NCBI GenBank assembly: GCA_028712695.1
Contig: JAQTQZ010000005.1
Span: 86,514-150,513, forward strand
Reading direction: 5' to 3'
Length of the DNA: 64,000 nucleotides
From: Methylovulum sp.
Lineage (GTDB): Bacteria; Pseudomonadota; Gammaproteobacteria; Methylococcales; Methylomonadaceae
The notes beneath the pieces were generated by a model. It was given only the letters and a program-made list of their open reading frames with translations, did no database searches and was not told the DNA's origin. Shown one piece after another: positions 35,079-45,198 of the stretch; position 1 is the stretch's first letter, and each line of letters starts with the position of its first letter. Both the position numbers and the translations under genes were made by a program.

Positions 35079-36565
35079 AATTCACTTCCCTGTACAGCCG
35101 CATCGCCCTGACTTTTGCGCTGTTGATCCTGCTGTTCGGCGGCTTATGCGGCGGTTTGGACTTTTTCGCCGCCAAACACCACCAACAGGAAATCGTCCAA
35201 AGGCTTAGTGCAGACCTTGCCAAACACATCGCCGAACATTGGCCGCTCGCCAAAGCCAATGCAGTGGACATCAATGCCGTGGGCGAGTTGTTCCACATGC
35301 TGATGGTGGTCAACCCCAGCATCGAAGTGTATCTGCTCGATGCTGGCGGCGTCATTAAAGCCCATAAAGCCCCACCCGGGCGTTTGCAAACACAGCAGGT
35401 CAATCTGGCACCTGTCCAAACGTTTCTGGACAAAAACCCCTTGCCCATCGTCGGCGACAATCCGCGTGACCCTGAGTTGCCCAGTATTTTTAGCGTCACC
35501 GATTTGCGGCAAGACGGCAAATTGGTCGGCTATTTGTATATCATCCTCACGGGTGATGATTACCAAAAATGGGAAACGGACGTGTGGCAGGGGCAAGTGT
35601 TCCAAAGCGCAATGTGGATAGGTCTGGGCGCGTTACTGCTGACTTTACTGGCAGGTTTAGGTCTGTTTGCCGTCATTACCCGCAGGCTCAATGCGCTGAC
35701 TTGTACGGTGGCGGCCTTTGAGGAAAGGGATTTTGTCGGCGGCTTGCACGTTTGCCCGAAAATCAGCAGAAGCCCCGATGAGATCGGACAATTGGCCTGT
35801 ACCTTCGAGCGCATGGCGGAGCGCATCAGCAACCAGATGCAGCACATCAGGCATCAGGACGAACAACGGCGGGAAATGATCGCCAACGTTTCCCACGACT
35901 TGCGCACGCCCTTGACGTCCATGCAAGGCTATCTGGAAACCCTGTCACGCAAGGCGGACACTTTACCGTTGGCGGACCAGCAACGTTATTTGGCGGTAGC
36001 GGTACGGCAAAGCCGGCGGGTCAGCCATTTGGCAAGCGAATTGTTTGAACTGGCAAAGCTTGAATGCGAAGAAGTCACGCCGAATTACGAATTGTTTTAT
36101 GTTCAGGAACTAATCCAAGACGTGATACAAAAATTCGCCTTGACGGCGGCAAAAAAACAAGTGCAAATCACGGCGACACTCACAGCGGATATTCCGATGG
36201 TCTATGCCGACATTGCCATGATTGAACGGGTATTGGGCAACCTAATTGACAATGCCCTACGTTATACGCCTGAAAACGGGCAGATCGCCTTGGCCCTATT
36301 ACAGACTGACCAGCAAAAAGTCACCGTGCGCGTCACCGACACCGGTGCAGGTATTGCTGAAGAATATCTGGCTGGACTGTTCGAACGCCATTCGCCGCTC
36401 CGGAGCAGTTCGGGTAAAAGTCATGGCGGTGGCGGCTTGGGGCTGCTCATTAGCAAACGCATTTTGGAACTGCATGGCAGCTCGATTGAAGCATTGAGCA
36501 GAGTAGGGGAAGGGGCCATGTTTACGTTTAACCTGCCAACCCAAGTGGCCAGCTTAGCCACTTAA
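35075..36565 (+). CDS. Sensor histidine kinase
   Basis: Two TM segments, HAMP-like region, MIANVSHDLRTPLTSMQGYLETL H-box, N-box VLGNLIDNALRYTPENG, G-box DTGAGIAEEY; ATGA overlap with the regulator. Confidence 0.95.
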   Translation: MKFTSLYSRIALTFALLILLFGGLCGGLDFFAAKHHQQEIVQRLSADLAKHIAEHWPLAKANAVDINAVGELFHMLMVVNPSIEVYLLDAGGVIKAHKAPPGRLQTQQVNLAPVQTFLDKNPLPIVGDNPRDPELPSIFSVTDLRQDGKLVGYLYIILTGDDYQKWETDVWQGQVFQSAMWIGLGALLLTLLAGLGLFAVITRRLNALTCTVAAFEERDFVGGLHVCPKISRSPDEIGQLACTFERMAERISNQMQHIRHQDEQRREMIANVSHDLRTPLTSMQGYLETLSRKADTLPLADQQRYLAVAVRQSRRVSHLASELFELAKLECEEVTPNYELFYVQELIQDVIQKFALTAAKKQVQITATLTADIPMVYADIAMIERVLGNLIDNALRYTPENGQIALALLQTDQQKVTVRVTDTGAGIAEEYLAGLFERHSPLRSSSGKSHGGGGLGLLISKRILELHGSSIEALSRVGEGAMFTFNLPTQVASLAT

Positions 36566-36730
36566 AAAACCGAACGGTCTGGCAATAAAGTTATTTACTG
36601 TTTAAAACAATCACTTGTTGCGGCGAGTGGCTGCTTGCCGTTCGCCGCCCCGAACTGATGGATCCCTAAAGCTATGGATAGTTTTTTAGGTATTGTTGGA
36701 AGCAAGTTTCAGCCTACCTGGAAACAGCCC

Positions 36731-37591
36731 CTAGCTTGTAATGCCCTTGTCCTGTACGTCATCAAGCAATTGTCTTAGCCAATCAATAAATGCGTTGGAT
36801 GGCTTAGTTTCCGGGTGCGATTGGTACAACGCCGCCGCCCGCTGTGATTGCTCCAGTTGCCGGATATACGCCAGCACTTGCGGGAATTGCTTGGCTTGTT
36901 GCGGCGAGGACGCAAACTGCAATTGCGCGGCATCGACCCGTCCCAAAGCGATCGCCGTACCGGCCCGTTTATGGCAACGGCAGGCGTTGCCGGGATTGAC
37001 CAAACCGCAATAGTCCTGCATAAAGGCGACAATGTCCGCCCGCGCCCGTGACAGGCGTTTGCGGAACGCGGCGGGGGCAATGTCCAAGACTTCCGCCGCT
37101 TGTTGGTGGTCAAGTTCCATAATCTCACCCAAAATGTACGCCAACCTGGACTTGCGGTCTAGGCATTGCAACATCGCCAGCGTACAGCCAATTTTAACTT
37201 CTTCCAGTAATAAGCTGTCGCTTAGCTTGTCTTCACTTAGCCAATATTGGTCGGACAAGCCTTGCGCCAAGTCTTCGGCAAAGTTATCGAAAGCCAAACC
37301 TTGTTGTTCCAAGCGTTGCTGACGTAGACTCAGTAAAGCATTGCTGGCAACCCGATACACCCACGTCCGGAAAGCGCTGTCGCCACGGAACGAACCTAAA
37401 CCAGTTATGATACGGATAAGGATTTCCTGTGTCGCATCTTCCGCATCGTGTGGACAACACAAAAAGCGCGTCGCCAGTTTGTGGACATCGGATTGGATCG
37501 CCCGGACGACAATCTCCAAAGCTGCTCGTTCGCCTTGTTGGGCGCGGTGCACGGAGTGTTCCAGCAATTCGGTGGGTAAGGTTTCGGACAT
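36731..37591 (-). CDS. ECF-type RNA polymerase sigma factor with Cys-containing C-terminal extension
   Basis: Sigma2 (LATRFLCCPHDAEDATQEILIRIITGLGSFRGDSAFRTWVYRVASNALL) and sigma4-like regions; tail CGLVNPGNACRCHKRAG. Confidence 0.85.
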   Translation of the reverse strand: MSETLPTELLEHSVHRAQQGERAALEIVVRAIQSDVHKLATRFLCCPHDAEDATQEILIRIITGLGSFRGDSAFRTWVYRVASNALLSLRQQRLEQQGLAFDNFAEDLAQGLSDQYWLSEDKLSDSLLLEEVKIGCTLAMLQCLDRKSRLAYILGEIMELDHQQAAEVLDIAPAAFRKRLSRARADIVAFMQDYCGLVNPGNACRCHKRAGTAIALGRVDAAQLQFASSPQQAKQFPQVLAYIRQLEQSQRAAALYQSHPETKPSNAFIDWLRQLLDDVQDKGITS

Positions 37592-37682
37592 GGTGTTTAA
37601 TTTCTCTGGCGATGAGACTGTGGCTTTGATTGCGTATTTGATTGTCGGATCAATTCAAGGCTGGGTTAATAAGCCATTTGAG

Positions 37683-37706
37683 GGGTACAAACCTAAGTTT
37701 GTACCC
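37683..37706. repeat. Hairpin gggtacaaac-ctaa-gtttgtaccc
   Basis: Perfect 10-bp inverted arms with a 4-nt loop in the gap upstream of the sigma gene; no T-run follows. Confidence 0.7.
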
Positions 37707-37864
37707 TGGAATCCGCTAACTTGAGGGATCAAAAAGCGGGGGTGTTTAACGTCCATTCCTTAACTTAATGGCAGTGTGGTCTAGCATGGGCGGAGTATCG
37801 TTAGCGCCGCCCATTCTTAAAAGAATTAACAACATCACGGTGTACGATACCACCGTCTAAAGCA

Positions 37865-38254
37865 TTATTTTGCCAACAACACCGATCCATATGGATTATC
37901 GATAACCATCAACCATTCACCATCCGCTTGGCGGCGAAATACAGCTAAGGACAAGCCACTCTGTCCGATAGCGTTGCCAGTAGTTGGGTCGGTAGCCGTC
38001 ATTGTCCACGGGGCGATATGCAAAGCAATATCGCCTGCTTCAATCACGTCATGTTCGGGCATAGAAAACTTCGGCTGCATGGCGATAAAACTTTGGAAAG
38101 CCTCACGCAAGGCGGGGCCGGCAGCGTTCATGCCCGGTTGCGCCACCAAAGTGGCATTGGCTTCGTAAGCGGACAGGACATCGTCCAAACGCCCCTCTGC
38201 CATTGCCAGGGCCATTGTATTTACTGCGGAAATGATTTGCTCTGCATTAGTCAT
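37865..38254 (-). CDS. NTF2-like/SnoaL-type domain protein
   Basis: 129 aa; ISAVNTMALAMAEGRLDDVLSAYEANATLVAQPG...ALREAFQSFIAMQPKF pattern. Confidence 0.7.
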   Translation of the reverse strand: MTNAEQIISAVNTMALAMAEGRLDDVLSAYEANATLVAQPGMNAAGPALREAFQSFIAMQPKFSMPEHDVIEAGDIALHIAPWTMTATDPTTGNAIGQSGLSLAVFRRQADGEWLMVIDNPYGSVLLAK

Positions 38255-38546
38255 TATTGTTCTCTTTAGTTTCGGGCTTTGGAAATCTCGGCCTTGAACT
38301 TCATTAGACGGCTTGCATAGGCTTGGTGTGACTGAAAAAATCCGATTTTTTAGCGATCAACCAAATAGCTTTTTGGAAGGTAACCACTCAACCCCGCTTT
38401 GAAAAAACATAAAAAACCAAGCAAAGTATAAGCATGGAAAGTCAAACCAACAGCCGTGCGGGCAAGGTTTACCCTCAATTTTTAAGGCTAGGCCCAAATA
38501 CCTTTATCAGGAGGCCATATTCTGTCACGTGCCCCTTGTTGGTAAT

Positions 38547-38924
38547 TTATCGCTTATCCAGCTTTTTCTTGGCCGCCTCCGCTTCGGCACCAGTCGCCTT
38601 AACGGTTTTCGCGTAATCCGCTTGTTCCGTGTTCGCCTTATTTGCAATCACCGCACTATCGGTGTTTGCTTCATTAATCAGGCATTCAAAATAAGTTTTC
38701 GCCTGTTGTTGCCAACTATTGATTGCCGCGACACTTTTGTTAAATGCCTCAACAGAGCCGCCATCTATCGTCGGCGGATTAGGCTTTATGCCACACTGAG
38801 CAGGACTCCAGTCGCCGTTAGCTAACGTTCCGGCATGGGCAATGCTTACGGGAGCTAACAGTAAAGTAATGATAAGTGACATTAAACGCTTCATAAATAA
38901 ACTCCTGATGTTGGATAGTACCAA
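38547..38924 (-). CDS. Small secreted hypothetical protein
   Basis: 125-aa ORF with signal peptide MKRLMSLIITLLLAPVSIAHAG. Confidence 0.55.
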   Translation of the reverse strand: MVLSNIRSLFMKRLMSLIITLLLAPVSIAHAGTLANGDWSPAQCGIKPNPPTIDGGSVEAFNKSVAAINSWQQQAKTYFECLINEANTDSAVIANKANTEQADYAKTVKATGAEAEAAKKKLDKR

Positions 38925-39113
38925 TTATTGGGTACAGAACTAATGGGCAATGGATCTTCGTAGTGGGTTATATGCCGTGCCAGTTGATACTACCGGGAAT
39001 GTAAACCCAGGTTTGCTCCAGTACAGGTAAAATGCCGTTATCCCCCTATCCGCGCTACGGCGTATGAGGAGCGAAAACCGACCCTCTGAAACGTTTTGCT
39101 TTTAAAGACCATT

Positions 39114-42100
39114 TCACGCCTTACCGATCATCGCATAACAGACCGGAGTCAAAATCAGGCTGGCGGCCATGCCCACCAACAGGCCTGCTGACAACGACAA
39201 GGTCATCGGAATCAGGAATTGCGCCTGCGGGCTGGTCTCCAACAACGTGGGCAAAAAGCCTGCAAAATTAGTCAGAAATGCCAGCAGGATCGGCCTAAAA
39301 CGCGTGGTGCAGGCGTCGGTGATCAGTTCGGTTATCGGCACGTCGCTGTCGCCGCGTTCCCTAATGGCGTCCAGCAGCACCAAGCTGTCATTGACGACAA
39401 CGCCGCTGGCGGCAATCATGCCGACCAGCGACTCCATAGATAGTGGCAATCCAACTAAGCTATGCGCAAACACCGCGCCGCTCCAAGCCACCGGCGCGGC
39501 CAGCAGGAAAATCAGCGGCTTTAGGTAAGACCGGAACGGTATCGCGATCAAAGCGTAGATGATGACCAGTGAAATCAGGGTGTTGCGCCCCAGCGTCGCG
39601 GTGGTCGCTTCCTGTTCCTGACGACTTTGACCCAATTCATTAGTGAGGCTAGGAAAGCGTTGCCGCAGGTCGTTTAAGGCATCCGTTTTTAGCCCGGCAT
39701 AAATCGCATTGACATCCGCCCGTTTAGGATCGACCCGCGCCTGCACTTTTAACACCCGATGGCGGTCTTGGCGTATCAGCCTGGAGAACCCCGGCACCTG
39801 CCTGACTTCGGCCAAAGACCCCAACGGGGCGGAAACACCCTCGCCAAGCCGGACAGGCAAAGCCCTCAAACTATCCAAAGAGCGCCGCTCTTCGATGGGC
39901 AGGCGCACCATCACTTTGACCTCGCTACGCCCGCGTTGCAAACGCTGCACTTCTTCGCCGTAATAGCCATAACGCACCTGCTCGGCCAGATCTTCCAAGT
40001 GCAGTCCCAGGCGGTCGGCTTCCGGTTTCAGGCTTAAGCGGATTTCCGGCTTGCCCGGTTCGGCGGAATCGATGACATCGTAAACACCCGCCAATCCGGC
40101 AAGTTTTTGTTTGAACTGTTCGGTGGCGGCACTTAAAACTTCAGGGTCGGATGCGCCCAGGTCAAATTCCAAGTCATAGGGCACATCGCCTTCCTTGTAG
40201 AGAAAATCAATCTTGCCACGGCCAATATCGCCGACGCGCCGCCGCCATTCGCGGATAAAATCCTCGACGACGATACGCTGGCGGCCTGTTGCCGAAAACT
40301 CCGTCCAGAACCCCGCGCCCTGCCCCCAGACCATCGTTTCCAGCCCAACGATGACGCTGGTTTTTTCGGTTTGGCCACCCAACAGCCCCGGCTTGTTTTC
40401 TGGCTGCTGCGCATCCAGCTCATCACGCAGTTCAAAAAAGGCCCGCTCCACTTGTTTCGCCAAATTACTGACTTCGCTGTACGGTGCGCTTTCCGGCACG
40501 CTCAGGTTGACCCAGAAACTATCCTTGGTGACATCCGGTTGCAGTGATTGGCGGACACGGTCACTGGCGACCAGCGCCCCACTGATGATAAGCAACAGCA
40601 TAAAGCAGGCGACGGTCAGGTAACGCCACTCCAGCGCCGCAGTCAAAAAAGGCCGGTAGCAGCGGTCGACAAAATTATCCAAACCCAAATTGAGCCGATC
40701 CCGTAACCGGTCCAGGCGGGACGGCGACCCCGACTTTATGCTGGCGGTCGCCAGATGGGCCGGCAGGATCAGCATCGCTTCGACCAATGAAAACACCAGC
40801 GTCAGTATCATCACCATGCAGATAGGCTGCATCATTTGCCCCACCCACCCGGACAAGAACAGGCCGGGCAAAAAAGCCACCAACGCCACCAGCACCGCCA
40901 ACGTCACCGGCAAAGCCACTTCCTGCACCCCTAGGATGGCGGCAGTGAGGCTGGAAACCCCGCCCTTGGCCTGATGGCTATGGATGCTTTCGCCGATGAT
41001 AATCGCATCGTCCACCAAGATGCCCATAGCCAGCAAGAAGCCGAACAGCGACAGCATGTTGAGTGAAACATCCAACATCGGCATCAGCCACAGCGCCCCA
41101 AGCAGCGAGGTTAAAATGCCCGCCCCCGCCCAGACAGCGACCTTAAGGCGCAAAAACAGTGTCAACACCAGGCAGACCAGGACAAATCCGCTCAGTCCGT
41201 CCTCGACCAAGGTCCTTACCCGTTCTTCATAAGCCTGCGAATCATCCCACCAAGTTTTCAGCACCAAGCCTTCCGGCAAGTGCGCCTGCATGTCCTTGAC
41301 ATAGGCGTTGACCCGATGCGCCACCTCAACCGCATTATGGTCGGCGTGGATTTCCCAGCCTTGCGCGGTTTCGCCATCGTGATGCCATTGCGACAAATTT
41401 TCTTCCATGCCGTCTTTGATGACGGCGACATCGCCCAGCAAGATGCGCGTGCCGTCATTATTGCTGCGCAACACCAAGGCGGCAATGGCGGACGCCTCCG
41501 TTGCCTTTCCGTTGACCTTAAGCAACAACTCGCCCGCCGGGCTTTTCACCAATCCGGCGGGCAAATCGATGGACGCGCGGCGCATGGCCTCGGCGACATC
41601 ATGCAGCGACAAACGGTAGCGGTGCAATTTTTCAGAAGAGACTTCAATGGCGATTTCATAAGGGATTTCACCGTAATTACGCGCACTGGTGACCCCGGGT
41701 ATCGCCGCCAGTTGCTGCTGGATATGCTCGCCGTAGCGTTTCAGCGTCAGCGGGTCGGTCGGGCCATGCAGGGCTATCCAGATCAGGCCATCATCATCCT
41801 CACGGGCGGCCGCCCGCACGTCGATTTTCTCCACGCCTTTCGGCAACCGTTGGATCGCCTGGACCCGACCGCGCACGGCGCTCATGACTTGCTCCTTGTC
41901 ATAATCGGGCAGCACCGCCACTTTAACGGTGCAATTGGCCTGGGATATTTCAGTGTTCAAGCGCTTGACACCGGACACATCAAAAATGGCTTCTTCAATG
42001 CGCACGCACACGGATTCTTCGATTTCTTGCGGCCCTGCACCGGGATAGAGGGCGCTGACTTCGATAATATGCGGGCTAAAGCGGGGGAATACTTCGGTGT

Positions 42101-42221
42101 CTATGAACGTGTAGCTGGACAGCCCGCCTATCAGGATCAACAACATTAACAGGTTGGCGGCGACCGGATTAGAGGCGAACCAAGCCAACACGCCCGAATG
42201 TCCGGTTGGGGTTTCCTTCAT
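39114..42221 (-). CDS. RND efflux permease (AcrB/HAE family)
   Basis: 1035 aa; NPVAANLLMLLILIGGLSSYTFIDTEVFPRFSPHIIEVSALYPGAGPQEIEESV, typical RND TM segments. Confidence 0.95.
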   Translation of the reverse strand: MKETPTGHSGVLAWFASNPVAANLLMLLILIGGLSSYTFIDTEVFPRFSPHIIEVSALYPGAGPQEIEESVCVRIEEAIFDVSGVKRLNTEISQANCTVKVAVLPDYDKEQVMSAVRGRVQAIQRLPKGVEKIDVRAAAREDDDGLIWIALHGPTDPLTLKRYGEHIQQQLAAIPGVTSARNYGEIPYEIAIEVSSEKLHRYRLSLHDVAEAMRRASIDLPAGLVKSPAGELLLKVNGKATEASAIAALVLRSNNDGTRILLGDVAVIKDGMEENLSQWHHDGETAQGWEIHADHNAVEVAHRVNAYVKDMQAHLPEGLVLKTWWDDSQAYEERVRTLVEDGLSGFVLVCLVLTLFLRLKVAVWAGAGILTSLLGALWLMPMLDVSLNMLSLFGFLLAMGILVDDAIIIGESIHSHQAKGGVSSLTAAILGVQEVALPVTLAVLVALVAFLPGLFLSGWVGQMMQPICMVMILTLVFSLVEAMLILPAHLATASIKSGSPSRLDRLRDRLNLGLDNFVDRCYRPFLTAALEWRYLTVACFMLLLIISGALVASDRVRQSLQPDVTKDSFWVNLSVPESAPYSEVSNLAKQVERAFFELRDELDAQQPENKPGLLGGQTEKTSVIVGLETMVWGQGAGFWTEFSATGRQRIVVEDFIREWRRRVGDIGRGKIDFLYKEGDVPYDLEFDLGASDPEVLSAATEQFKQKLAGLAGVYDVIDSAEPGKPEIRLSLKPEADRLGLHLEDLAEQVRYGYYGEEVQRLQRGRSEVKVMVRLPIEERRSLDSLRALPVRLGEGVSAPLGSLAEVRQVPGFSRLIRQDRHRVLKVQARVDPKRADVNAIYAGLKTDALNDLRQRFPSLTNELGQSRQEQEATTATLGRNTLISLVIIYALIAIPFRSYLKPLIFLLAAPVAWSGAVFAHSLVGLPLSMESLVGMIAASGVVVNDSLVLLDAIRERGDSDVPITELITDACTTRFRPILLAFLTNFAGFLPTLLETSPQAQFLIPMTLSLSAGLLVGMAASLILTPVCYAMIGKA

Positions 42222-43411
42222 GGCGTGTCACTCTTGGCGGCTTGAATAACGGTGTCAATCCTGACCTTCATGCCTTCCACCGGCACTTGGATGCCGGCGC
42301 TGACAACCTTGTCCCCCGCCCGCAAACCGCCTTGCACCAGCACGCGTTCAGGCTCGTTACGCAGCACCTCCAGTTTCCTGATGTGCACGTGCTGCTCGGC
42401 GTCCACCAGGAAGGCATTGTGGGAAACCGTGATGGCGCTTTGCGGCAAGGCAAATAAATTTTGTTGTTGCTTGCCATGGATGACCGCCTTGACAAACAAA
42501 CCCGCCAACAAGGGCGGTTGCCGGTCTTGCGCAGTGTAAGGGTTAACCACTTCGGCAACCGCATACAACTGGCCGCTGGCTTCGTTCATGACACCTTCGG
42601 TACGCACGATACGCCCTTCCCAAGTGGCTAAGGTGCCGGCAAACTCAGCCGTTAACGTGACCTTTGGCCCCTGCTTGGCTCCACCTTTAGGTATTCCCAG
42701 CGGCAAATCTAGGAAAGCCAGCTGGTCGGTGGCCAGCGGCAAACGGATTTCCGCCGCATCAGTCGAATAAATCCGTGCCAGTTTTTCGCCCGGCTGGACA
42801 TATTGCCCCAAACCGGCCTGTTTTTCATGCACCCGGCCTGCAAACGGCGCGCGTAGTTCACAACGGCTGCGGTTAAGCCTGGCCTTAGCCAATTCCGCTT
42901 CGGCGGCCTTTAGCTTTGCCCGCGCTTCCGCCAGTTGCGGCTCGCGCATAGCTAACGGTGTCGGTTTGCCATCGCCCAACGTCCGCCATTCATTGCGGGC
43001 TTGTTCGGCCTGCGCCTGTTCCGAAATTAAGAGCCGGTTGGCTTCGGCAATCCGGGCATCCGCTTCGGTGATCGCATAATCATAATCACGCGGGTCTATG
43101 GTCAGCAGCACATCATTTTTGGCAAAGAAACCACCGGAAAAAAAACCCGGATGCAGCTGGATAAGCTTACCGGCCACTTCCGGGACCAGGTCAATTTCCG
43201 TCCTGGGCGTGACGACACCTTGGGAAAGGACGTCCAAGCGCAAGGTTTGCGGTTCGGCGATAATGACGGATACCAGCGGCGCTACGGTGACTGGCGTTTG
43301 TTCCTGCAATTGCGGCTTATAGGCCACCAACCCCAAAGCCGTAGCGGTACCCGCCAAAAGCACTGTCAGCGGTAAAATGATTTTTAGCCGGTTACTCGGC
43401 AGCATCGGCAT
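42218..43411 (-). CDS. RND periplasmic adaptor (membrane fusion protein)
   Basis: 397 aa; N-terminal TM, GVVTPRTEIDLVPEVAGKL..., coiled-coil region, ELRAPFAGRV; overlaps the permease start by 4 nt. Confidence 0.93.
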   Translation of the reverse strand: MPMLPSNRLKIILPLTVLLAGTATALGLVAYKPQLQEQTPVTVAPLVSVIIAEPQTLRLDVLSQGVVTPRTEIDLVPEVAGKLIQLHPGFFSGGFFAKNDVLLTIDPRDYDYAITEADARIAEANRLLISEQAQAEQARNEWRTLGDGKPTPLAMREPQLAEARAKLKAAEAELAKARLNRSRCELRAPFAGRVHEKQAGLGQYVQPGEKLARIYSTDAAEIRLPLATDQLAFLDLPLGIPKGGAKQGPKVTLTAEFAGTLATWEGRIVRTEGVMNEASGQLYAVAEVVNPYTAQDRQPPLLAGLFVKAVIHGKQQQNLFALPQSAITVSHNAFLVDAEQHVHIRKLEVLRNEPERVLVQGGLRAGDKVVSAGIQVPVEGMKVRIDTVIQAAKSDTP

Positions 43412-44789
43412 GGCCTCCCAAAGCCAGGTAAAGGTTAATCCGGTTATTCAGCAATTGCCGCCGCACGGCAAGGTGGGCGCTCTGGGCCTCCAAGGTGCTG
43501 CGGTAGCTGTCCAGCAAGGTCAGGATTTCAATAAGGCCCTGACGGTAGGAATACACCGCCAGCTTGCGGCTTTCTTCGGTTTGCGCGACGGCCTCCTTAA
43601 GTGCTTGTTCTTGGATACGCAGCCATTGTTCCGCCGCGAGCGCCTGCTCAACTTCGCGGAACGCATTCAGCGCAGTACCCCGATAATTGTTGAGCGCCTC
43701 TGCGGTGAGCGCTTTGTGCAAACGGATGTCACCCTGCAACCGCCCTCCGGCAAAAATCGGCTGCGTTAAGCCCATCGCCAAATTCCAAGCGGCCGCGCGC
43801 GGATCGACAATGTCGGCCAATGCGGAACTGGCCATGCCGCCGTTTGCGGTCAAGGTGATGCGCGGCAATAACGCCCGTTGCGCACTGACCAGTCTAGAGT
43901 CCGCCGCGCGCAAACGCCCAAAGGCGGCAATCAGGTCAGGCCGTCGTGTCAATAATTGCGATGGCAATCCAGCCGCCAACAGGGACGGTGGTTCCGGCAA
44001 TTGCGTGGTTTTTGTTAATTTTCCTTCAGGATAGCGGCCTAGCAGAACCTCCAACCTGCGGGCGATGAGCTGCACCTGATTACGCGAATCGGCCAACCGT
44101 GCTTCGGCATTGGCCAGATCAGTCAGCACCAGACGCAAATCCAGGCCACGGGTTAAGCCGAGGCTAAACCGGCCACGCACCAATTCGACAATCGCGCGGC
44201 GATCCTTGACCGACTGTTCGGAAACTTGGACTTGGAGATTGGCCTCGGTCAATTCGAAATAGCTTTGCGCGGTGCGTGCCGCCAACGATAGCCGTGCGCC
44301 ATAAAAATCGGCGGCAACGGCGGCGGCTTCCTGCTCGGCGGCCTGCTGGGCAGCGCGTATGCGTCCCCACAGGTCGATTTCCCAACTGAGATTGAAGAAG
44401 ACGTCGAAGGCTTCATATTGGGTGGTCGCAAAGCCACTGTCTTGCCCCTGCACGCGCTGGTAACCCGGCACAAACGACAACTGCGGCAGACGTCCGGCAC
44501 CGGCAATGACCGCCGATTCGCGGGCCGCGTTGATTCGGGCCGCCGCCGCTTGCAAATCATAATTATTGTCCAACGCGGCATGCACCAATGCTGTCAACAG
44601 TGGATCGGCAAACGCCGCCACCCAGTGTTCGGCAGCGGCCTGGCCGCTAGGGCTTTCGGATTGCCAGTGGTCAGGTGTGCGGATACCGGTGTTGCTGGCG
44701 TCACGCTCCGGCAAGGTGTTGCAACTGGTTAAGGTGAGCACGAGCAGGCCGTACACGCTTCGTCGGACAGTGCAGGACAAGCGTGCCAC
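43392..44789 (-). CDS. RND outer-membrane channel lipoprotein (NodT/OprM-type)
   Basis: 465 aa; lipobox-like LVLTLTSCNTL, LQAAAARINAARESAVIAGAGRLPQLSF, RRPDLIAAFGRLRAADSRL. Confidence 0.93.
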   Translation of the reverse strand: MARLSCTVRRSVYGLLVLTLTSCNTLPERDASNTGIRTPDHWQSESPSGQAAAEHWVAAFADPLLTALVHAALDNNYDLQAAAARINAARESAVIAGAGRLPQLSFVPGYQRVQGQDSGFATTQYEAFDVFFNLSWEIDLWGRIRAAQQAAEQEAAAVAADFYGARLSLAARTAQSYFELTEANLQVQVSEQSVKDRRAIVELVRGRFSLGLTRGLDLRLVLTDLANAEARLADSRNQVQLIARRLEVLLGRYPEGKLTKTTQLPEPPSLLAAGLPSQLLTRRPDLIAAFGRLRAADSRLVSAQRALLPRITLTANGGMASSALADIVDPRAAAWNLAMGLTQPIFAGGRLQGDIRLHKALTAEALNNYRGTALNAFREVEQALAAEQWLRIQEQALKEAVAQTEESRKLAVYSYRQGLIEILTLLDSYRSTLEAQSAHLAVRRQLLNNRINLYLALGGHADAAE

Positions 44790-44790
44790 C

Positions 44791-45198
44791 TTATTGCTGT
44801 ATTGTCACAAACGATAATTTACCGATACCGGAACGTTGCGCACTGGCCATGACTTTTGCCACCGATTCAAACACCGCGCCCCGGTCGGCCTGCAATTGCA
44901 GGCTGATTTCCGGGTCTTTGTCCTGCAAGGCTTTCAGTTCCGTTTCCAAAGATTCCAATGGCACGGCACGGTCATCCAGCAAGGCCTGACCGTCAGCATT
45001 GACGCTTAAAATGGCAACGTGCTGGTCAGGTGCCGGTTCGGTCTGTTCGGTTTTTGGTAGTTTGACGCGCACCACTTGGGTCAACAGCGGGGCGGTGACG
45101 ATGAACACCACCAACAACACCAGCATCACGTCAACCAGCGGCGTAACGTTGATCTCGCTCATTTCACCCTCATCCTCATTAGGCATTTGCATGGACAT
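44791..45198 (-). CDS. exbD: ExbD/TolR biopolymer transport protein
   Basis: EGEMSEINVTPLVDVMLVLLVVFIVTAPLLTQ. Confidence 0.95.
   Translation of the reverse strand: MSMQMPNEDEGEMSEINVTPLVDVMLVLLVVFIVTAPLLTQVVRVKLPKTEQTEPAPDQHVAILSVNADGQALLDDRAVPLESLETELKALQDKDPEISLQLQADRGAVFESVAKVMASAQRSGIGKLSFVTIQQ

Noticed and set aside
41280-42149. 289-aa plus-strand ORF
   Set aside because: Antisense to the well-supported RND permease; no recognisable motif.
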